A DNA stretch of 64,000 bases from Silurus meridionalis (Eukaryota; Chordata; Actinopteri; Siluriformes; Siluridae): the NCBI RefSeq assembly GCF_014805685.1, contig NC_060886.1, forward strand, positions 29,097,362 through 29,161,361, read 5' to 3'. Numbering within the stretch: the first letter of the stretch is position 1; every line of letters begins with the position of its first letter. The notes beneath the pieces are model-generated. The model made no database searches. It was not told the origin of the DNA and saw nothing but the letters and a program-made list of their open reading frames with translations. This document shows, piece after piece, positions 23,126 through 35,024 of the stretch. Made by a program: the position numbers and the translations under genes.

Positions 23126-23177
23126 CTTTTAAAACTGAGAGAAAATGGTGTGTCGAATAAACATCTGTTTGTCTTAC

Positions 23178-23355
23178 CATCCTCGGGCGGTCGCGTGTAC
23201 TCCGTATCGTCCATGATGTGGAAGTCGAAGGCGAGCAAGTCAATGGGGATGGTGTGCTTGCGGGCGTAGTTCTGCTGGGCGCCGGTCAGGAAAGCCTGCG
23301 TAAAGAAGAAGCCGGACATCCAGAACACGGCCGGGATGCCGTCATCATACCATTC
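23178..23355 (-). CDS. dnah7: dnah7 exon 30 (C-terminal domain)
   Basis: Codes [20 protein letters not shown] then [20 protein letters not shown] and ends [22 protein letters not shown] is a near-invariant dynein C-terminal motif. Acceptor tttctgtag, donor g/gtaaga. Confidence 0.97.
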
Positions 23356-24032
23356 CTACAGAAAGAACAAGAACGAGGAGATAAATCTGAAAATGTAGGC
23401 GTGATGACGAGAAAACAGCTCGTCATGTCGAGATCACGAAAAAACAAGGAAGAAAAAAAGAATTATAATGCGTGGCCTCTTAGAACCTCCATACATATAT
23501 ATACATATTTTTTATTATATAACGTTTCTTGAAGTGTTTCAATGCGTGAGGTCCGTGAGCGAAAACATTAACGTAATGGAGGTTAAATAGAACTTTCCAA
23601 TCGATTGTTATATTGTAATATTATGATCTCGAGTTCATGAGACGTAAAGCAGATTTGCACTAAGTGTTCGGGTTCAAGATCAAGCCGCCTCCTGATTGGA
23701 TTAGGGGTGAGATCAGATCGGATTGCCATGTAGTGTAGATGTACGTCGTCCTGTCGAAAAAAATGGAAGGAAGCCGAAACACTAACGCCGTAATCCCCAA
23801 CTCCAAACGTGATTTAAACAGTTATCACCTTAATTACACTGTCAGATTCAAACCCCCGAATCCACTGTTCTTTTCCGCCATCCTCCCTTTCCGTGGCGTG
23901 GGATTTATTTTCTACCCGAAGTGTTCTACTGCCCCCCTGAGGCACAGATAATACGCCTGCACGTTGCTCCTCACAGATCAACATGCAGCTGTTTTTTGGA
24001 TTCGTTCTGATTTGAAGCACCCTCGAACTCAC
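23356..24032 (-). other. dnah7 intron, nothing recognised
   Basis: 677 bases of AT-leaning sequence without a repeat or coding signal that I can name. Confidence 0.7.
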
Positions 24033-24185
24033 CTGTAGGAACCGGAGCCTCTCCAGGAAGTCGCTGACGTATCCCCCGAGGGGTTTGAGGCTCGGGTACG
24101 ACTTCTTCATCCACATACCTGGAACGCGGCCCTTCAAAATGCTCGTCACAACCTCCTCCAGCTCAGCCGACATCACCACCAGACC
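24033..24185 (-). CDS. dnah7: dnah7 exon 29
   Basis: Codes [20 protein letters not shown] and [20 protein letters not shown] to [12 protein letters not shown] is a conserved dynein C-terminal signature. 51 codons, phase 0 at both ends. Confidence 0.97.
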
Positions 24186-24259
24186 CTGCGGCACACACGC
24201 AAAACCACACATGGAGATGACAGGTGATTCATGATTTATAAGCCTTTGGGCACAGCAGT

Positions 24260-24680
24260 TAAGGGCAAAAGTTTGTGGACACCTAACCGTTACACCTATA
24301 TACCTGTTGAGCTTCTTTTTTTTTTATTTATTACTGCTTTGCAAGTAAAAAAAAAAAGACTAGATTTTTGGATTCAGATCAGACACTGGTGAAAAAAGGG
24401 GTTGAGTTTTGCGATTTCAAAGTTCTGTGGAGTCGAAATCTGAAATTTTGGGTTCTAACAGAAGAACTTGTGTAAGACTGAGACCAGGAGAGATGATGTT
24501 TGTAAACCACAGTATAAAAATGGAGGTGGAAGCGTAATGGTTTGGGTTTGTTGAAAAGCAGGGAATGTTGGAGACTTATTTCTGAAAGTGAAAGAACCAA
24601 CATGGCAACCCTTCCATACTTCAGTTTTGTACTTATGCAATTCCATCTGGACTGCGGAAACGACTTCACCATACAAGACT
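24260..24680 (+). mobile_element. decayed Tc1-like element D1
   Basis: Starts near aaaagtttgtggacacct, a terminal-repeat-like phrase, and contains atggaggtggaagcgtaatg plus tgagaccaggagag, shared with the copy at 45060-45450. Frames are broken. Confidence 0.5.
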
Positions 24681-24689
24681 AAATCTTTT

Positions 24690-25260
24690 TCTAAGGTTCT
24701 ACAGAGCCTCCAAAGCACCTCTGAGGTTCTTTATAGTTCCCCAGAGCCAACAAAACACGTCTGAGTTTTCTCGACACTTTCACTGAGACTCCAAAGGTCC
24801 TCTAGCATTTCCCTAAGGCTCTTTCTAACCTGTAAAGCTCTAAGCTTTTTCTAAGGTTCATCAGATCCTCTGAAGGACATCTAAGTTTTCTTTAATGCTC
24901 CTTTAAAACCTAGCTAGCCAAATATTTCTGTAGGGTTCCTCAGAGCCCACCAAAGTTTCTCTAATCTCATCTTGGGTTTTTCAAAGGTTCCTCTGAGCCA
25001 CAAAAGCCTGCATGAGATTTCACTAAGCTTTCTTAGAGACTCCAATTCTTCAAGTTTCCTATGAGTCTTAACAGCTTTAATGAAGTTTCTGTTCTCGGTT
25101 CTTCAGAGCCTCTAAAGCTTGTCGAACATTTCTGTCCCAGGTTTTACTAAGTTTCTCTTTATTCAGAGTCTCCAAAGCTCCTTTAAAATTCAAGGGTCCC
25201 ACAAAGACTCTAAAGTGCCTCAACAATTTAATTAAGGTTCCTCAGACACTCCAAAACTCC
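24690..25260 (+). repeat. degenerate repeat block, copy 1
   Basis: Made of diverged 30-60 base units with the theme ggttcctcagagcctccaaa. Long collinear matches to 26605-27165, for example catcagatcctctgaaggac against catcagatcctctagggaca, and tgctcctttaaaacc in both. Confidence 0.8.
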
Positions 25261-26604
25261 TCTAAGATCTCTCTACAAGACGACGAAGCGTATCTCCAAG
25301 GTCTCTAAGCGTTATTTAGAGAGCAGGCAGTCATTTGGAGTGTTTTCATCATGGAATCATGGAATGACCTGCCCAGTTTACGTCCGAAGTGGCAGCTCCA
25401 TTCCTGGCTATCATTAGCACTCGTTGACTTGTAATTCATAAAACATTCAGATGCATATTGAACATCGGATCTCAAAATGTAGATGCAAAAAATGACTAAT
25501 CCGCTCATTTTTTTATTTTAATAAAGATTTTACGTTCATTCTAACCATGATTAATGTATTCCAGCCAGCCCGAATTATAATTAGCCTCATGGGGGTTTGC
25601 ACTTGGCAGAGTAGAGAACTGGTATTGAGAAGCTGTCGGTTCTACGAGCAGAGATATTTTGTACTACTCCGAGATAAAAGCTCGCCCGGAGCTGCGTCGC
25701 AGTTCGTATCGGCCCACTGAAATGCCATGTTTAAAACGTTTTCGCAGGTTGAACTTCGGGGGCCGAACGTCTCTGTGTTTTTCCCTTCGGCCAAACCCGT
25801 AATCTGGCGAGAGCTCGTGTTTGGAGGCTCGGCGGCAAAAAAATGGCGGAGGAGATTAAAAGAAATCTCGCCCACCTCTTTGTGTTGTCCAGAGCGCTAT
25901 AGAGGATACAAGGTGGAGAAGGAGGAAAAAAAAGGGAATACAGAGGATAAAAATCGTGAAAATGCAAGGGGTTTGAGACCGGGACAGGGTTGAAGCGATA
26001 AATTGAAGCAGATGAAGAGGATTATATTAGGGTTAGATTAAGGGATATGGGGCCACAGAGTGGATATTAATAGTGCTGCTCTTGCATCAAGAGATTGGGA
26101 CGGGGATAACTGGGATTGGAGTGGTCAACACCTACAGCAGGAAAAGATCTACCACAAGTTTTGAGGACCAGGTACACTAGCATGTACTGAAACTGCTTTT
26201 CATTACTAATATTGGGGTGATATTGTCCAAGGCTCACCATCCTGCTTCTCTGCCCAATATTCATTAATCACCAATCAAAGGACTTATACGGTCTTAACTT
26301 GAGGTTCCTCTAAGGTTCCTCAGAGCATCCAAAGTTGTTTCAATTTTCTTCCAAGTTTTTAAATGACTTTAGAGTCTTTGAGAAACATTACAGGAGCTTT
26401 AAAGTTATTCCTCAAGGTTCTTTAGGGTTTATGCAAGCCTTTAAACTTCATTGAAGGTTCCTTTTTGGTCCTCAGAATGCCTCTCATAGATTTATTTAAT
26501 GTTCTATAGGAAATCTAAACATCCTCTATGATTTCTTTACATTTTGGTAAAGTCTTCAAAGCTCAGGATCTTTTAACGTTCCACAAAAAGTCTAAAATTC
26601 ACAA

Positions 26605-27165
26605 ATTGTTTTCAAGGTTCCAGAAAGCCTCCAAAGCTTGTCTGAGGTTCTTTGTAGTACCTCACAGCGAATAAACCAGTCTGAGCTTTTTATAATGTTC
26701 CACTGAGATTCCAAAGCTCCTCTAGATTTTCCCTAAGGTTTACTTTAACCTGTTAAGTTCGAAGCCTTTTCTGAAGTTCATCAGATCCTCTAGGGACATC
26801 TAAGTTTTTTTTTTATGCTCCTTTAAAACCCCCAAATCGAGTCGAAAATACCTTTAAGGTTCCCCAGAGCCTCCCAAGGTTCTGAGAGCCTCTAAAGCTC
26901 ACTTTAATCTTCTCTTAGGATTCTCAGAGCCCCAAAAGCTCGTCTGACATTTCACTAGGTTTCCTCAGAGACTACAACACTCATCTACATTTTTCTACAA
27001 TTTTCCAAAGACTCATAACAGCCTGACTGAAATTTCTGTTAGGTTCTTTTGAACCTCTAAAGCGTGTCCAACATTTCTGTCTTGAGAATTCACTAAGGTT
27101 CTCCTCGATGGTTTCTCTAGCTTTTCATCAGAACCACAAAAGTGCCCCTAATTATTCTTTAAGGT
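26605..27165 (+). repeat. degenerate repeat block, copy 2
   Basis: Collinear with 24690-25260 at an offset of about 1.92 kb. The order of recognisable phrases is the same in both, which points to duplication of an already repetitive block rather than independent growth. Confidence 0.8.
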
Positions 27166-27402
27166 TCCTCAGACCCTCCAAAAATCCTCTGATTTCTCTA
27201 GGTTTTCCCAGAACCTCAAAAGTGCTTCTAAAATTCCTTAAGGTTCTGCAGACCCTCCAAAACTCCTCCAAGATTTCTCTAGGTTTTCCTCAGAATCTCA
27301 AACGTGCCTCTAACTATTCTTTAAGGTTCCTCAGACCCTCCAAAACCCCTCTATGATTTCTCTAGGTTTTCCTCAGAACCTCAAATGTGCCTCTAAAAAT
27401 GA
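27113..27402 (+). repeat. tandem repeat, about 80-84 base period, 3+ copies
   Basis: Units start at about 27160, 27238 and 27322 with taaggttcctcagaccctcc and tttctctaggttttcc; a partial unit precedes them. An 82-residue ORF here is explained by a period near a multiple of three. Confidence 0.85.
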
Positions 27403-27506
27403 AGGTTTGTCACAGCGTATTTAAGAGCTCTCCCAGGTTTCTCATTGCCTCCAAAGCCCCACTAAGACCGTCAAATTTCCTCTTAAGTTCCTTTCATGGT
27501 TCTGAC

Positions 27507-27737
27507 CTTGATGGCCTTCTGGATGTTGATGCAAGAGTCCCGAATAGTCTGCAGCAGCTTGTTGAAGCGGCCCATCTCCTGCACCAGCACCGTGTTCATA
27601 CTCTGCTTGTAACTGGTGGGGAACCTGCGCATGGCTGCCTCTGTATCGAAGTCTTGTGGCAGTTTGCTCAAAACGTCCGCTGCCACCTCGTATACCATGT
27701 CGTCCGAGGACTTCGCATCGCCACCTGTCATACGAGA
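27507..27737 (-). CDS. dnah7: dnah7 exon 28
   Basis: Codes [20 protein letters not shown] to NIQKAIK, including [20 protein letters not shown], conserved in inner-arm heavy chains. The acceptor tttcccttccag before TCT is chosen because it alone keeps phase 0 with exon 27; tatgacag at 27725 would break the frame. Confidence 0.96.
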
Positions 27738-28927
27738 CTGGAAGGGAAAGATGATGACTTTTTTTCCATGTTACAAAAGCAAGGATATGGAACTCGCAGC
27801 TGTAGGTTTAGGTAACGGCTTTCTAAAATGACCTACTTAGGATGTAAATAAAGGTGGACAGATTCTGCTTATTCCTGACTGGACTTCGTTTGTTCGCTAT
27901 TCCTTCATGTACTTATTGTCAAAACTCCCCAGATGAACACATTAGTTAACAAGCAATTACAGGTCACTCAGAAAATATACAATTTGTCTCACAAATCATT
28001 TTTAATAGTTTGGCAATTGCAATCATCAGCTTGGAAAGCGAAATTCGGTCATTTGCAGCAAACTAACATTACAGAAATTAGCCCAACTGAGGCCTTTTTG
28101 ATTGGAGATGGGGTGGTATCAAAAGGTTTCGAGACCAGCTCTGTTTACAAGAAAGTACACACTAGCACCTTCAAAAAAAAGGCCCGTTCCACAGCATTCC
28201 TAAAACTTAAGGAAGGTGTACTAGAAGTCTTCTTTCCAAAGCACCTCAAGAACCTTAGCTCGATTCAGCGAAGAGCTAGGTCTTAATCTTCGGGAAGATG
28301 GCGAGTTTGCAGGAGAATCTGCAGGAGAATCCAAATCTGGTGAGTAGGGTGGGTGTGGAAGTGAGTTTATGTGGCTTGTTCTCCGGCGATCATCCTGCAC
28401 GAGTTGCCGAATTGTTGCGACGAATTCGGGTGTTTGAGCACGATGGAGGTCTTCCTGAACTCTCGTCATCTTCCAATTATGTTCTTCCGTTCTTAAAGCC
28501 GGAAGAGGGCGAAGTCCCAAGGAGCCAAATCTGAAAAGTAGGGTGGGTTCAGAACGAGATCATGTTGTTTCCAGGGAGAAACTCACCTGTGAGGAGAGGC
28601 CACGATGAAACCGCAGACGTGGTCATAATTTGTTCCACTAGATTCTGGATTCTGGTGGGTGCTTGTAGAGATTTGGGCTTCAGCTACAGGGGTTTTAGTG
28701 ATGCTTATGTAGGTGATGTGAGGAGGCTTGGGGTACAGCCCTCTATAGCTATCTTCCAGTCTTCGAGTTCAAGTTTAAGTGTGTTTTTAACCTTGTGGAA
28801 GAACCATCGATTGCTGGAAATACCTTTGTCCTATAGCCCTTCTTTCCTCTTCATACCTTCCTACAATGCCTGGATTTTAATTCTAACCTGTTTGTAATTT
28901 CTTCCTCGCCCTGTCCCCCCATCAAAC
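27738..28927 (-). other. dnah7 intron with mariner remnant
   Basis: 1.2 kb. A mariner-type remnant fills about 28080-28560; the rest shows nothing I recognise. Confidence 0.75.
28080..28560 (-). mobile_element. internally deleted mariner-like element
   Basis: Begins near gggtggtatcaaaaggtttc, the same end as the element at 62655. A minus-strand frame reads PHPPYSPDLDSP, a diverged form of the mariner catalytic-end signature, and contains KMTRVQEDLHRAQ upstream. Not a functional transposase. Confidence 0.55.
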
Positions 28928-29065
28928 CTGAGTGAGCAGGATGCTGTCAAACAGGAGCTCCGTCTCCACCTGGTCCTTGGAGATGTCCGCGTTGGCGTTC
29001 ATGCCGAAGATTTCGGGCGACGGGTACAGTGGCAGAGATTTTGTGTACTCTATGTAGCTATTGTG
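28928..29065 (-). CDS. dnah7: dnah7 exon 27
   Basis: 46 codons: [20 protein letters not shown] then [20 protein letters not shown] and [18 protein letters not shown] is a dynein heavy chain signature. Phase 0 at both ends. Confidence 0.96.
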
Positions 29066-31027
29066 CTGCACACAAAACACACAGACACAAAACGAGACAC
29101 TTTGTGATGCACACATGCGGAAAGCAGAGACACTAAATAACGATGGCGCACTTAAAGCACGCCACCCACGAGATCGCTGACATTTATAATAATGACTATG
29201 CAAATTCGACGCTCATGAATAAAAGATTCTGGGCCGAAAATGGCAAATAAAACGGGCTGTAGATTATACATGCGCTCGCAAATAAATTAGGCGCCGGCCA
29301 CCGGTGGCATCCCACCGCGCACGCTTATTGAACTCGGAGCTCATTATGATTTTCAGAACTTTCTGGAATGGAGAAGGAAAAAAACTAAAACGACTGGGCA
29401 AGCGAATCCGAAACGATGCGTTTTGCATTGCAGGGGTGAGGTACACAGCTGTCTTTTGATCTAAATATCATTAAGTTCTGATGGAGTTTTCATTTAGAAT
29501 GTGGACAGAGACAATTTTGTTAAGGAAAAAAAAATTTCTTGCATCGTTCGAATTGATCATTTTGGTCTGTTTTGTTTCATTGCCTGGCACCAGAAAAAAA
29601 AAAAAAAATAATGCTAATTTCTGAGGCCAAGTCTTACCTGAAGAAATGATTAGACCATATACCTCAGTGTCCTACTCTTTCGTTCGCATTCCTTTCTTAT
29701 TAAATTTTATTTGTAGGCCGTTTTTTAAGAATAGAAATGCCAGCTTTTAAAAAAATTCCATAAATCTTAGGTATAGCTTTTAAATTTGTCCCTTCAAAAA
29801 TGTATGCCTAATGAACAGCCCAGTGGTTACATTTTCATTATACCCCATTATCTAGTTTGCACCCAGTGTCTATATACAACCCCAATTCCAAAAAAGTTGG
29901 GACGCTGTGTGAAACGTAAAAAATAAAAACAGAAAATGAACCATTTTAAAGAAGGTCATTTTAGAATTAATGGCAGCACCATGTGTTGTAAATGACTGGA
30001 AAGGTGAGAACTACTATATAAGAGCTGGAAAAACATTTTACAACTAATTTGATTAACTGAAAATGTATCTTAAAATGAAAAACACACCAAAGAAGACCCA
30101 GGACTGTTGAGTGGTTAGAATCATATTTCAAGCAAGTTCCCAGACGTTTACAGAGTGTTGTTAAAAGATCACATGATGCTACACAGTTGTACAAAGGTCC
30201 TTTTTTACAGTCATGTTGCTGCAATCAACTTAAAAAATGCATTCTTTATTTCCTTAAAACGGTACATTTTCTCAGTCTAAACATTTGATATGTTGCCTAT
30301 GTTCCCTTGTGAATAAAATATGGGTTTATCAGATTTGCATTCTGTTTTTATTTACATTTTACACAGCGTTGAAATCTTTTATAATTGGGTTTGTATTGTT
30401 GTCATTGTTGAAATTCTCAACTAGAAAAGCAAAACTGTTCATGGCAATTGCAGCCTAAACCAGTGTAGCAGACTATATTAATTACAGCCCCAATCCATCT
30501 TCAAGGTTCTTAGATTTAAGCCTCCACAGTATAGACCTTATGAATGTTTAGACTGTTAATGTGTTTCCAATCAAAAACGACTCGATCCAGAAGTAGGACG
30601 TCAGGTTCAATCTGGGCTTTTGGAATCTGGTTGGTCTTACTTTTTCTGACCCCTTTCGTGTTCCATATATGGTGAAATTTCTTAGGAGTCATTAGCATTT
30701 AATAATTGGAGCCAATTATTTTGAATGTGTTTGTGGGAGTGTGTGTGTAATGTAATAATAAATATATATGTATATAGTCCATCAGAAGTCAAATAGTAAC
30801 AATTTGCTTTCTTGAAAGATTTTTCACAAAACAAAGAATATATATATTCAAAAGCAAAATGTTGCTATTTGACTTCTGAGCAACTTTGTATGTCACTTGG
30901 CAACTCCTGTGTCCCAGGAACCTGGGTTCGAACCTGGTCGTGAACTTCCTAAGTGATGTACAGGATCACATGAACCGTCAGATGTACAGAACCATCTATG
31001 TGTGTGTTTGTGTGTATGAGATCTTAC
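29066..31027 (-). other. dnah7 intron
   Basis: 1.96 kb with a TIR-bounded element at 29876-30396 and AT-rich DNA. The part next to exon 27 (29150-29420) looks unique and unusually mixed in composition, including an octamer ATGCAAAT at 29198. Confidence 0.7.
29876..30396 (+). mobile_element. non-autonomous DNA transposon with inverted ends
   Basis: Left end tacaaccccaattcc with aaaagttgggacgctgtgtg; right end cacagcgttgaaatc and aattgggtttgta, a diverged inverted copy. The interior has only short frames and a tail typical of a widespread fish element (acatttgatatgttgcctat). About 520 bases. Confidence 0.7.
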
Positions 31028-31213
31028 ATCCCCTTCACACGGTGAGTAGTAAATCCCACTCGGGTCGAACTTGTACTCCTGATCCATGATGATCTTACTG
31101 GTGTAGAAGATAGACAGGATGGTGCGGAGGGTCCGGCGGTCCCAATCATCCGTAACACGTCCTCCGTAGTTGCACTCACCGGTCATGTAGCGAAGGGCGT
31201 CGAACGGCACTTC
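31028..31213 (-). CDS. dnah7: dnah7 exon 26
   Basis: 62 codons: [33 protein letters not shown], ending [25 protein letters not shown] is one of the most conserved dynein heavy chain stretches. Phase 0 both ends. Confidence 0.98.
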
Positions 31214-31611
31214 CTAGAGGGGGGAAAAAAAGTACCTTGTAGAGTCTAGATGATATATATAACCATTGAGTGTGAGTTTCCACTCTGGGATTCCGCAGGA
31301 TACATAATCGATTGCAATATAATTCTCGATTGTTATTATATCAAGAGAAATCACTTTCTGATGTCATTATGATTCTAATTTAGATGAAACCACAGTCTAT
31401 GCATATTATGCAATTGGGTTGGAATGGAACCATGGCAACAAGCATGAATTAGTTTTGGCTGCAGTGTAATTTTGTAAACAATTAATCTAATAATTGTAAT
31501 TAGACAGCGTGAGCTAATGCTATTTACTGTATACTATGAAGTGCGTGGATATGATTTAATTCAAAGCAACAAGAACACATTGTATTACAGACTGATAGGA
31601 ATTAGACACAG

Positions 31612-31700
31612 TATATGGACAAAAGTATTAAGACCTGATTTTTCCAGTCATGTGTTTCTTCCTCAAACTTGTCTTTCCCTGTCTGTGTCCAGATGCTCTG
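31612..31700 (+). repeat. dispersed MITE-like element, truncated copy C3
   Basis: Shares aaaagtatta, tttccagtcatgtgtttctt and ccagatgctctgattata with elements C1/C2-like sequences. Only the left end is recognisable. Confidence 0.4.
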
Positions 31701-31949
31701 ATTATAAATGATAAATTATTATATTTCTGGTTATAAAACCACAGTCCTTTGCATGTTAATGATTCTTTGTTTTGCGTTACTTGTGATATCAGGATTCAGG
31801 ATGTGTTAAGGACATGTTAGCGCGTCCAAAACGCAAAACAAAATTATTCAGATCGCAACTTTTCAACTTTTTATAGTAATCAAGCCTGCTATTTAAGTGC
31901 ACCTGAGCGTTTCTGATCCAACCTTCCAGTCAGCAACCTTGACAATCAA

Positions 31950-32015
31950 GTTCGAACTTTATTGTCTAGACGACTGGGTCAGAGCGTCTCCAAAATCGTA
32001 TCGGTAGCTGCTTCG
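31950..32015 (+). mobile_element. Tc1-derived scrap
   Basis: ttgtctagacgactgggtca followed by gagcgtctccaaaatcg resembles 52350-52390 of the internally deleted Tc1-like element in a later intron. Confidence 0.5.
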
Positions 32016-32623
32016 TATGTATTTCTAATGTAGAGTATCACTGGCTAAGCTTAAATACTGTTTTTCAATTTTTCAATTGTACATCATGAACTAAAAGATT
32101 TCATTACAATAATATCAGACTCAGACATTTGGACCCTACTGTACCTTCAGCATCTAAACAAAGCCCTTTGAAGGCAGGGTCTCATTGCTCCCTTTCCCCC
32201 TGATGTCTCCTTCGATTAGCATGAAAGCAACAAGCTACTGTATACCACTGTCTTATTTTCACACCAAAGACTCTTTTCATTACGCGGTGCCATGCTAGGT
32301 GTCAGTCGGCAAGTTCGGCTCGCTTCAGAAATGAAAAAGGTGGAGCCGGATCGTGACATTTCCTGCTGAAATTTCCCTTGCTAATGCCACGGAGGAAATG
32401 TCAGCATGTTCTCGTGTTTTTTCTTTTTCAGGGGGGCTCTTGATCAGTATATGCAGAGTGCTTGTTTTGAAAGCCATACTGCGAGCAGCATCGAGGGTGG
32501 CTCTGATGCTGTGGAAATGTCAAGGGTTTTTTTTTTCTTTCCCCCACGCTTCTTCAGAGGGACGTATGAAAGGATTGGTGGGGTGCGTGAAAATGAAGTC
32601 GGAGACACGGAGAGATTGTGTTA

Positions 32624-32917
<294 letters not shown>

Positions 32918-32937
32918 TTACATTTAAACACTTACGA

Positions 32938-33058
32938 CATTTGGCACCTAGGGGTTAAGGGCCTTGCTCAGGGGCCCAGGAGTGGCAGCTTGGTGTGGCT
33001 TGGATTTGAACTCATGACCTTCAGATCTACAGTCCATTATCACTAAGCGACCACCTCC
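32938..33058 (-). repeat. tRNA-derived SINE copy, reverse orientation
   Basis: Minus strand reads gtggtcgcttagtgataatg, ggtcatgagttcaaatcc and gggcccctgagcaaggccc, the head, B-box and tail of the SINE family seen elsewhere in the window. Confidence 0.65.
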
Positions 33059-33148
33059 CCTTGTACATATATGAAACACACAACCTCAAACTTAACAGCA
33101 ATATTGACTTCATATGAATTAACCCCATACCACTCCCCCCTGACTCAC

Positions 33149-33349
33149 TGGCTTCGAGCTGCTGTTGAAGAACTCTGGATCGGATATTGGGTTCATATGA
33201 AGGGAGCCGATGATGTTGGAACGCAAGCCCTTGGGGGCCTCGTTTGTCATCTTGACACCATTCTGAAGCACAGCCACTGGGAAGTTTGGTGAGGGGTAAC
33301 TGGTCAGCCACAAACGGAAGTCTGGATGAGTGGTGTCTGGGTTGAGCTC
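33149..33349 (-). CDS. dnah7: dnah7 exon 24
   Basis: 67 codons: [40 protein letters not shown] then GLRSNI to [15 protein letters not shown] and [11 protein letters not shown] are dynein AAA6-region signatures. Confidence 0.98.
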
Positions 33350-33792
33350 CTGGAGGAAAACAAAGCAAAACTTTGAGACAACAGAAATGGAACACTTGAT
33401 TTTTGCTAAAATAGGATCTGTGAACTGAGCTATAAAGAAACCACACTTGGTGGGTTTTGGGATAGTTTGGTGGTTAAGGCTTAAAATCTGACGGTTGTGA
33501 AGGTTGTGACTTTAAATCCAAGTAAACACCAACGTGACATTCCTGGGCCCACGAGCAAGGCTCTTAACCTATTTACTGAACACCTTTAAAAGGAATTGGA
33601 ACACTAATTGCACCCCAGGCCTCCTCAACTTCCCCAACTTACGTTAACAACACACACTGTAATTATCCAATTTTTACCATTTTTTGCGTAAATGGGGGGG
33701 GGGGCAACTGGATCAACTATCAATGTGAGGAATATTTTCTTATTTCGACCCTCCAGCTCAAACTTTTTTCTCATTCAATCCAAATCCAGTAC
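33350..33792 (-). other. dnah7 intron with SINE
   Basis: 443 bases, mostly a SINE-like copy at 33455-33620 and a G-run at 33692-33701. Confidence 0.7.
33455..33620 (+). repeat. tRNA-derived SINE copy, diverged
   Basis: tagtttggtggttaaggc at the head, gtgactttaaatcc in the B-box position, gagcaaggctcttaacc in the tail. Confidence 0.55.
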
Positions 33793-33954
33793 CTCACAGA
33801 CCCGTTCCAGGGTCGCCATCCAGGACGTAGCCAGGTGGCAGTTCTGTAGCACCACCCATGTGCCTTCCTTTACACCCATTTCAATCATATTCATGGCAAT
33901 GGGTCCCTGGCCTTGGCCCAGGGACAGAGAGGCCAGCTTGTTTCCTGTAAAGCC
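33793..33954 (-). CDS. dnah7: dnah7 exon 23 (AAA6)
   Basis: 54 codons: [58 protein letters not shown]...A and [12 protein letters not shown] mark AAA6 of axonemal dyneins. Confidence 0.98.
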
Positions 33955-34385
33955 CTGCGAGCAGAACACATGGTCATTAGCATAAAATGGTGCAGAGACA
34001 CAATTGAGACAAAGACTAAGACAAGATCCTAACAAACAGCTTTTCACTGCCTAACAGTAAAAACATGGATGGATATATAATGTATTAAATGAACAACAGT
34101 GTGTGTTATTATATCACACTAACGATTTGGTGGGATGAATCCTGATGTCAATCAGGGTTACTTTTAACACCGTAAAGTGGAAGATTATTTGTGTAACATT
34201 GTGTTTTATTGCTATTTCACTATATTGATTTGTCAGCGATTACAATTATTAATATACAGTGGAACAAAGAATTCGCTATTGACTGTCTGCCCCCTGTTGA
34301 CGAATTCTCAATGCACAATGCCGTGATAGTCGCAACCGGGGATGAGCATGTACTTGGTACTTAAGAAGAACATTGTTTGAGATAC
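33955..34385 (-). other. dnah7 intron, nothing recognised
   Basis: 431 bases, AT-rich; no repeat or gene recognised. Confidence 0.7.
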
Positions 34386-34562
34386 CTGTTCATCTCCGAA
34401 TTTCAGCAGAGCTGCCATGGGGTCGGAGCCTGGTGAGAGGATGAAGATGAGGGGAGCGCAGCAGTGACTGTCTCCAAAAGCTTTCCCAAGGTTAAAAGGA
34501 GGCACCTCGATAAACTGCTGTCCCAAGCTGTTGGACACAAACTCCTGCACCATAGGAATGAT
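34386..34562 (-). CDS. dnah7: dnah7 exon 22 (AAA6)
   Basis: 59 codons: [51 protein letters not shown]. The phrase [12 protein letters not shown] corresponds to the first strand and degenerate P-loop position of AAA6. Confidence 0.97.
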
Positions 34563-34654
34563 CTGAGGGGTAAGAAAAAAAAAAACGTAAAGATCAAGAC
34601 GTTGATGTTTGTAGCCCTCAAAAACAAGTGAATAGCATGAGATGGTGGTTTCAC

Positions 34655-34747
34655 CTTGTCTGGTCTCAGGCAGCGTATGATCAACATTCTCTGAAACTGG
34701 CTGAGTTTCTTGTGCCAGTCTCCAGGAAAAGGTGTGTGATGAGGATC
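34655..34747 (-). CDS. dnah7: dnah7 exon 21
   Basis: 31 codons: [20 protein letters not shown] then [28 protein letters not shown] is a dynein hallmark ahead of AAA6. Phase 0 both ends. Confidence 0.96.
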
Positions 34748-34829
34748 CTGGGTAACGCACACATAGATGAGACACACACTTTGAGAAATTTTTCATTCTG
34801 CTGTAGCATGACGCTGGTATCGAACACAC

Positions 34830-35024
34830 CTTGCTGTCGTACACGTCTTTCCAGCCGTCTTTATGGCGTGCCAAGTCTTTGCGGAGACCCTTGAAACATC
34901 GTAGCTCGTCCAGGCGGCAGATCTCGTCCCACGATTTCTTAGGCAGCCACGTAAAGGGATTGGGGTGAGGGTTCTCCAGACCTACGCCTCCCGTTAGCAG
35001 GAAGCGCCACTCGTTCTCATCAAT
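34830..35024 (-). CDS. dnah7: dnah7 exon 20
   Basis: 65 codons: [40 protein letters not shown], to [17 protein letters not shown] and W-x-x-I-C-x-LD are dynein motifs. Confidence 0.96.

Larger units (their letters stand above)
21615..23177 (-). other. dnah7 intron, repeats only
   Basis: 1.56 kb with MITE-like copy C2 and a decayed Tc1. A 199-residue ORF through exon 31 and this intron is an artefact. Confidence 0.8.
24186..27506 (-). other. dnah7 intron with duplicated repeat block, no gene
   Basis: 3.3 kb. Apart from a Tc1-like scrap at 24260-24680 and unique-looking DNA at 25500-26280, it is made of degenerate ggttcctcagagcctcc-type repeats present as two parallel blocks plus a short tandem array. 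Confidence 0.85.

Noticed and set aside
27108..27356. 82-residue ORF with internal repeats
   Set aside because: Follows the 80-84 base tandem repeat; period close to a multiple of three keeps the frame open by chance.
27724..27725. Acceptor tatgacag for dnah7 exon 28
   Set aside because: Would leave the frame out of phase with exon 27; the acceptor at 27738 keeps it.
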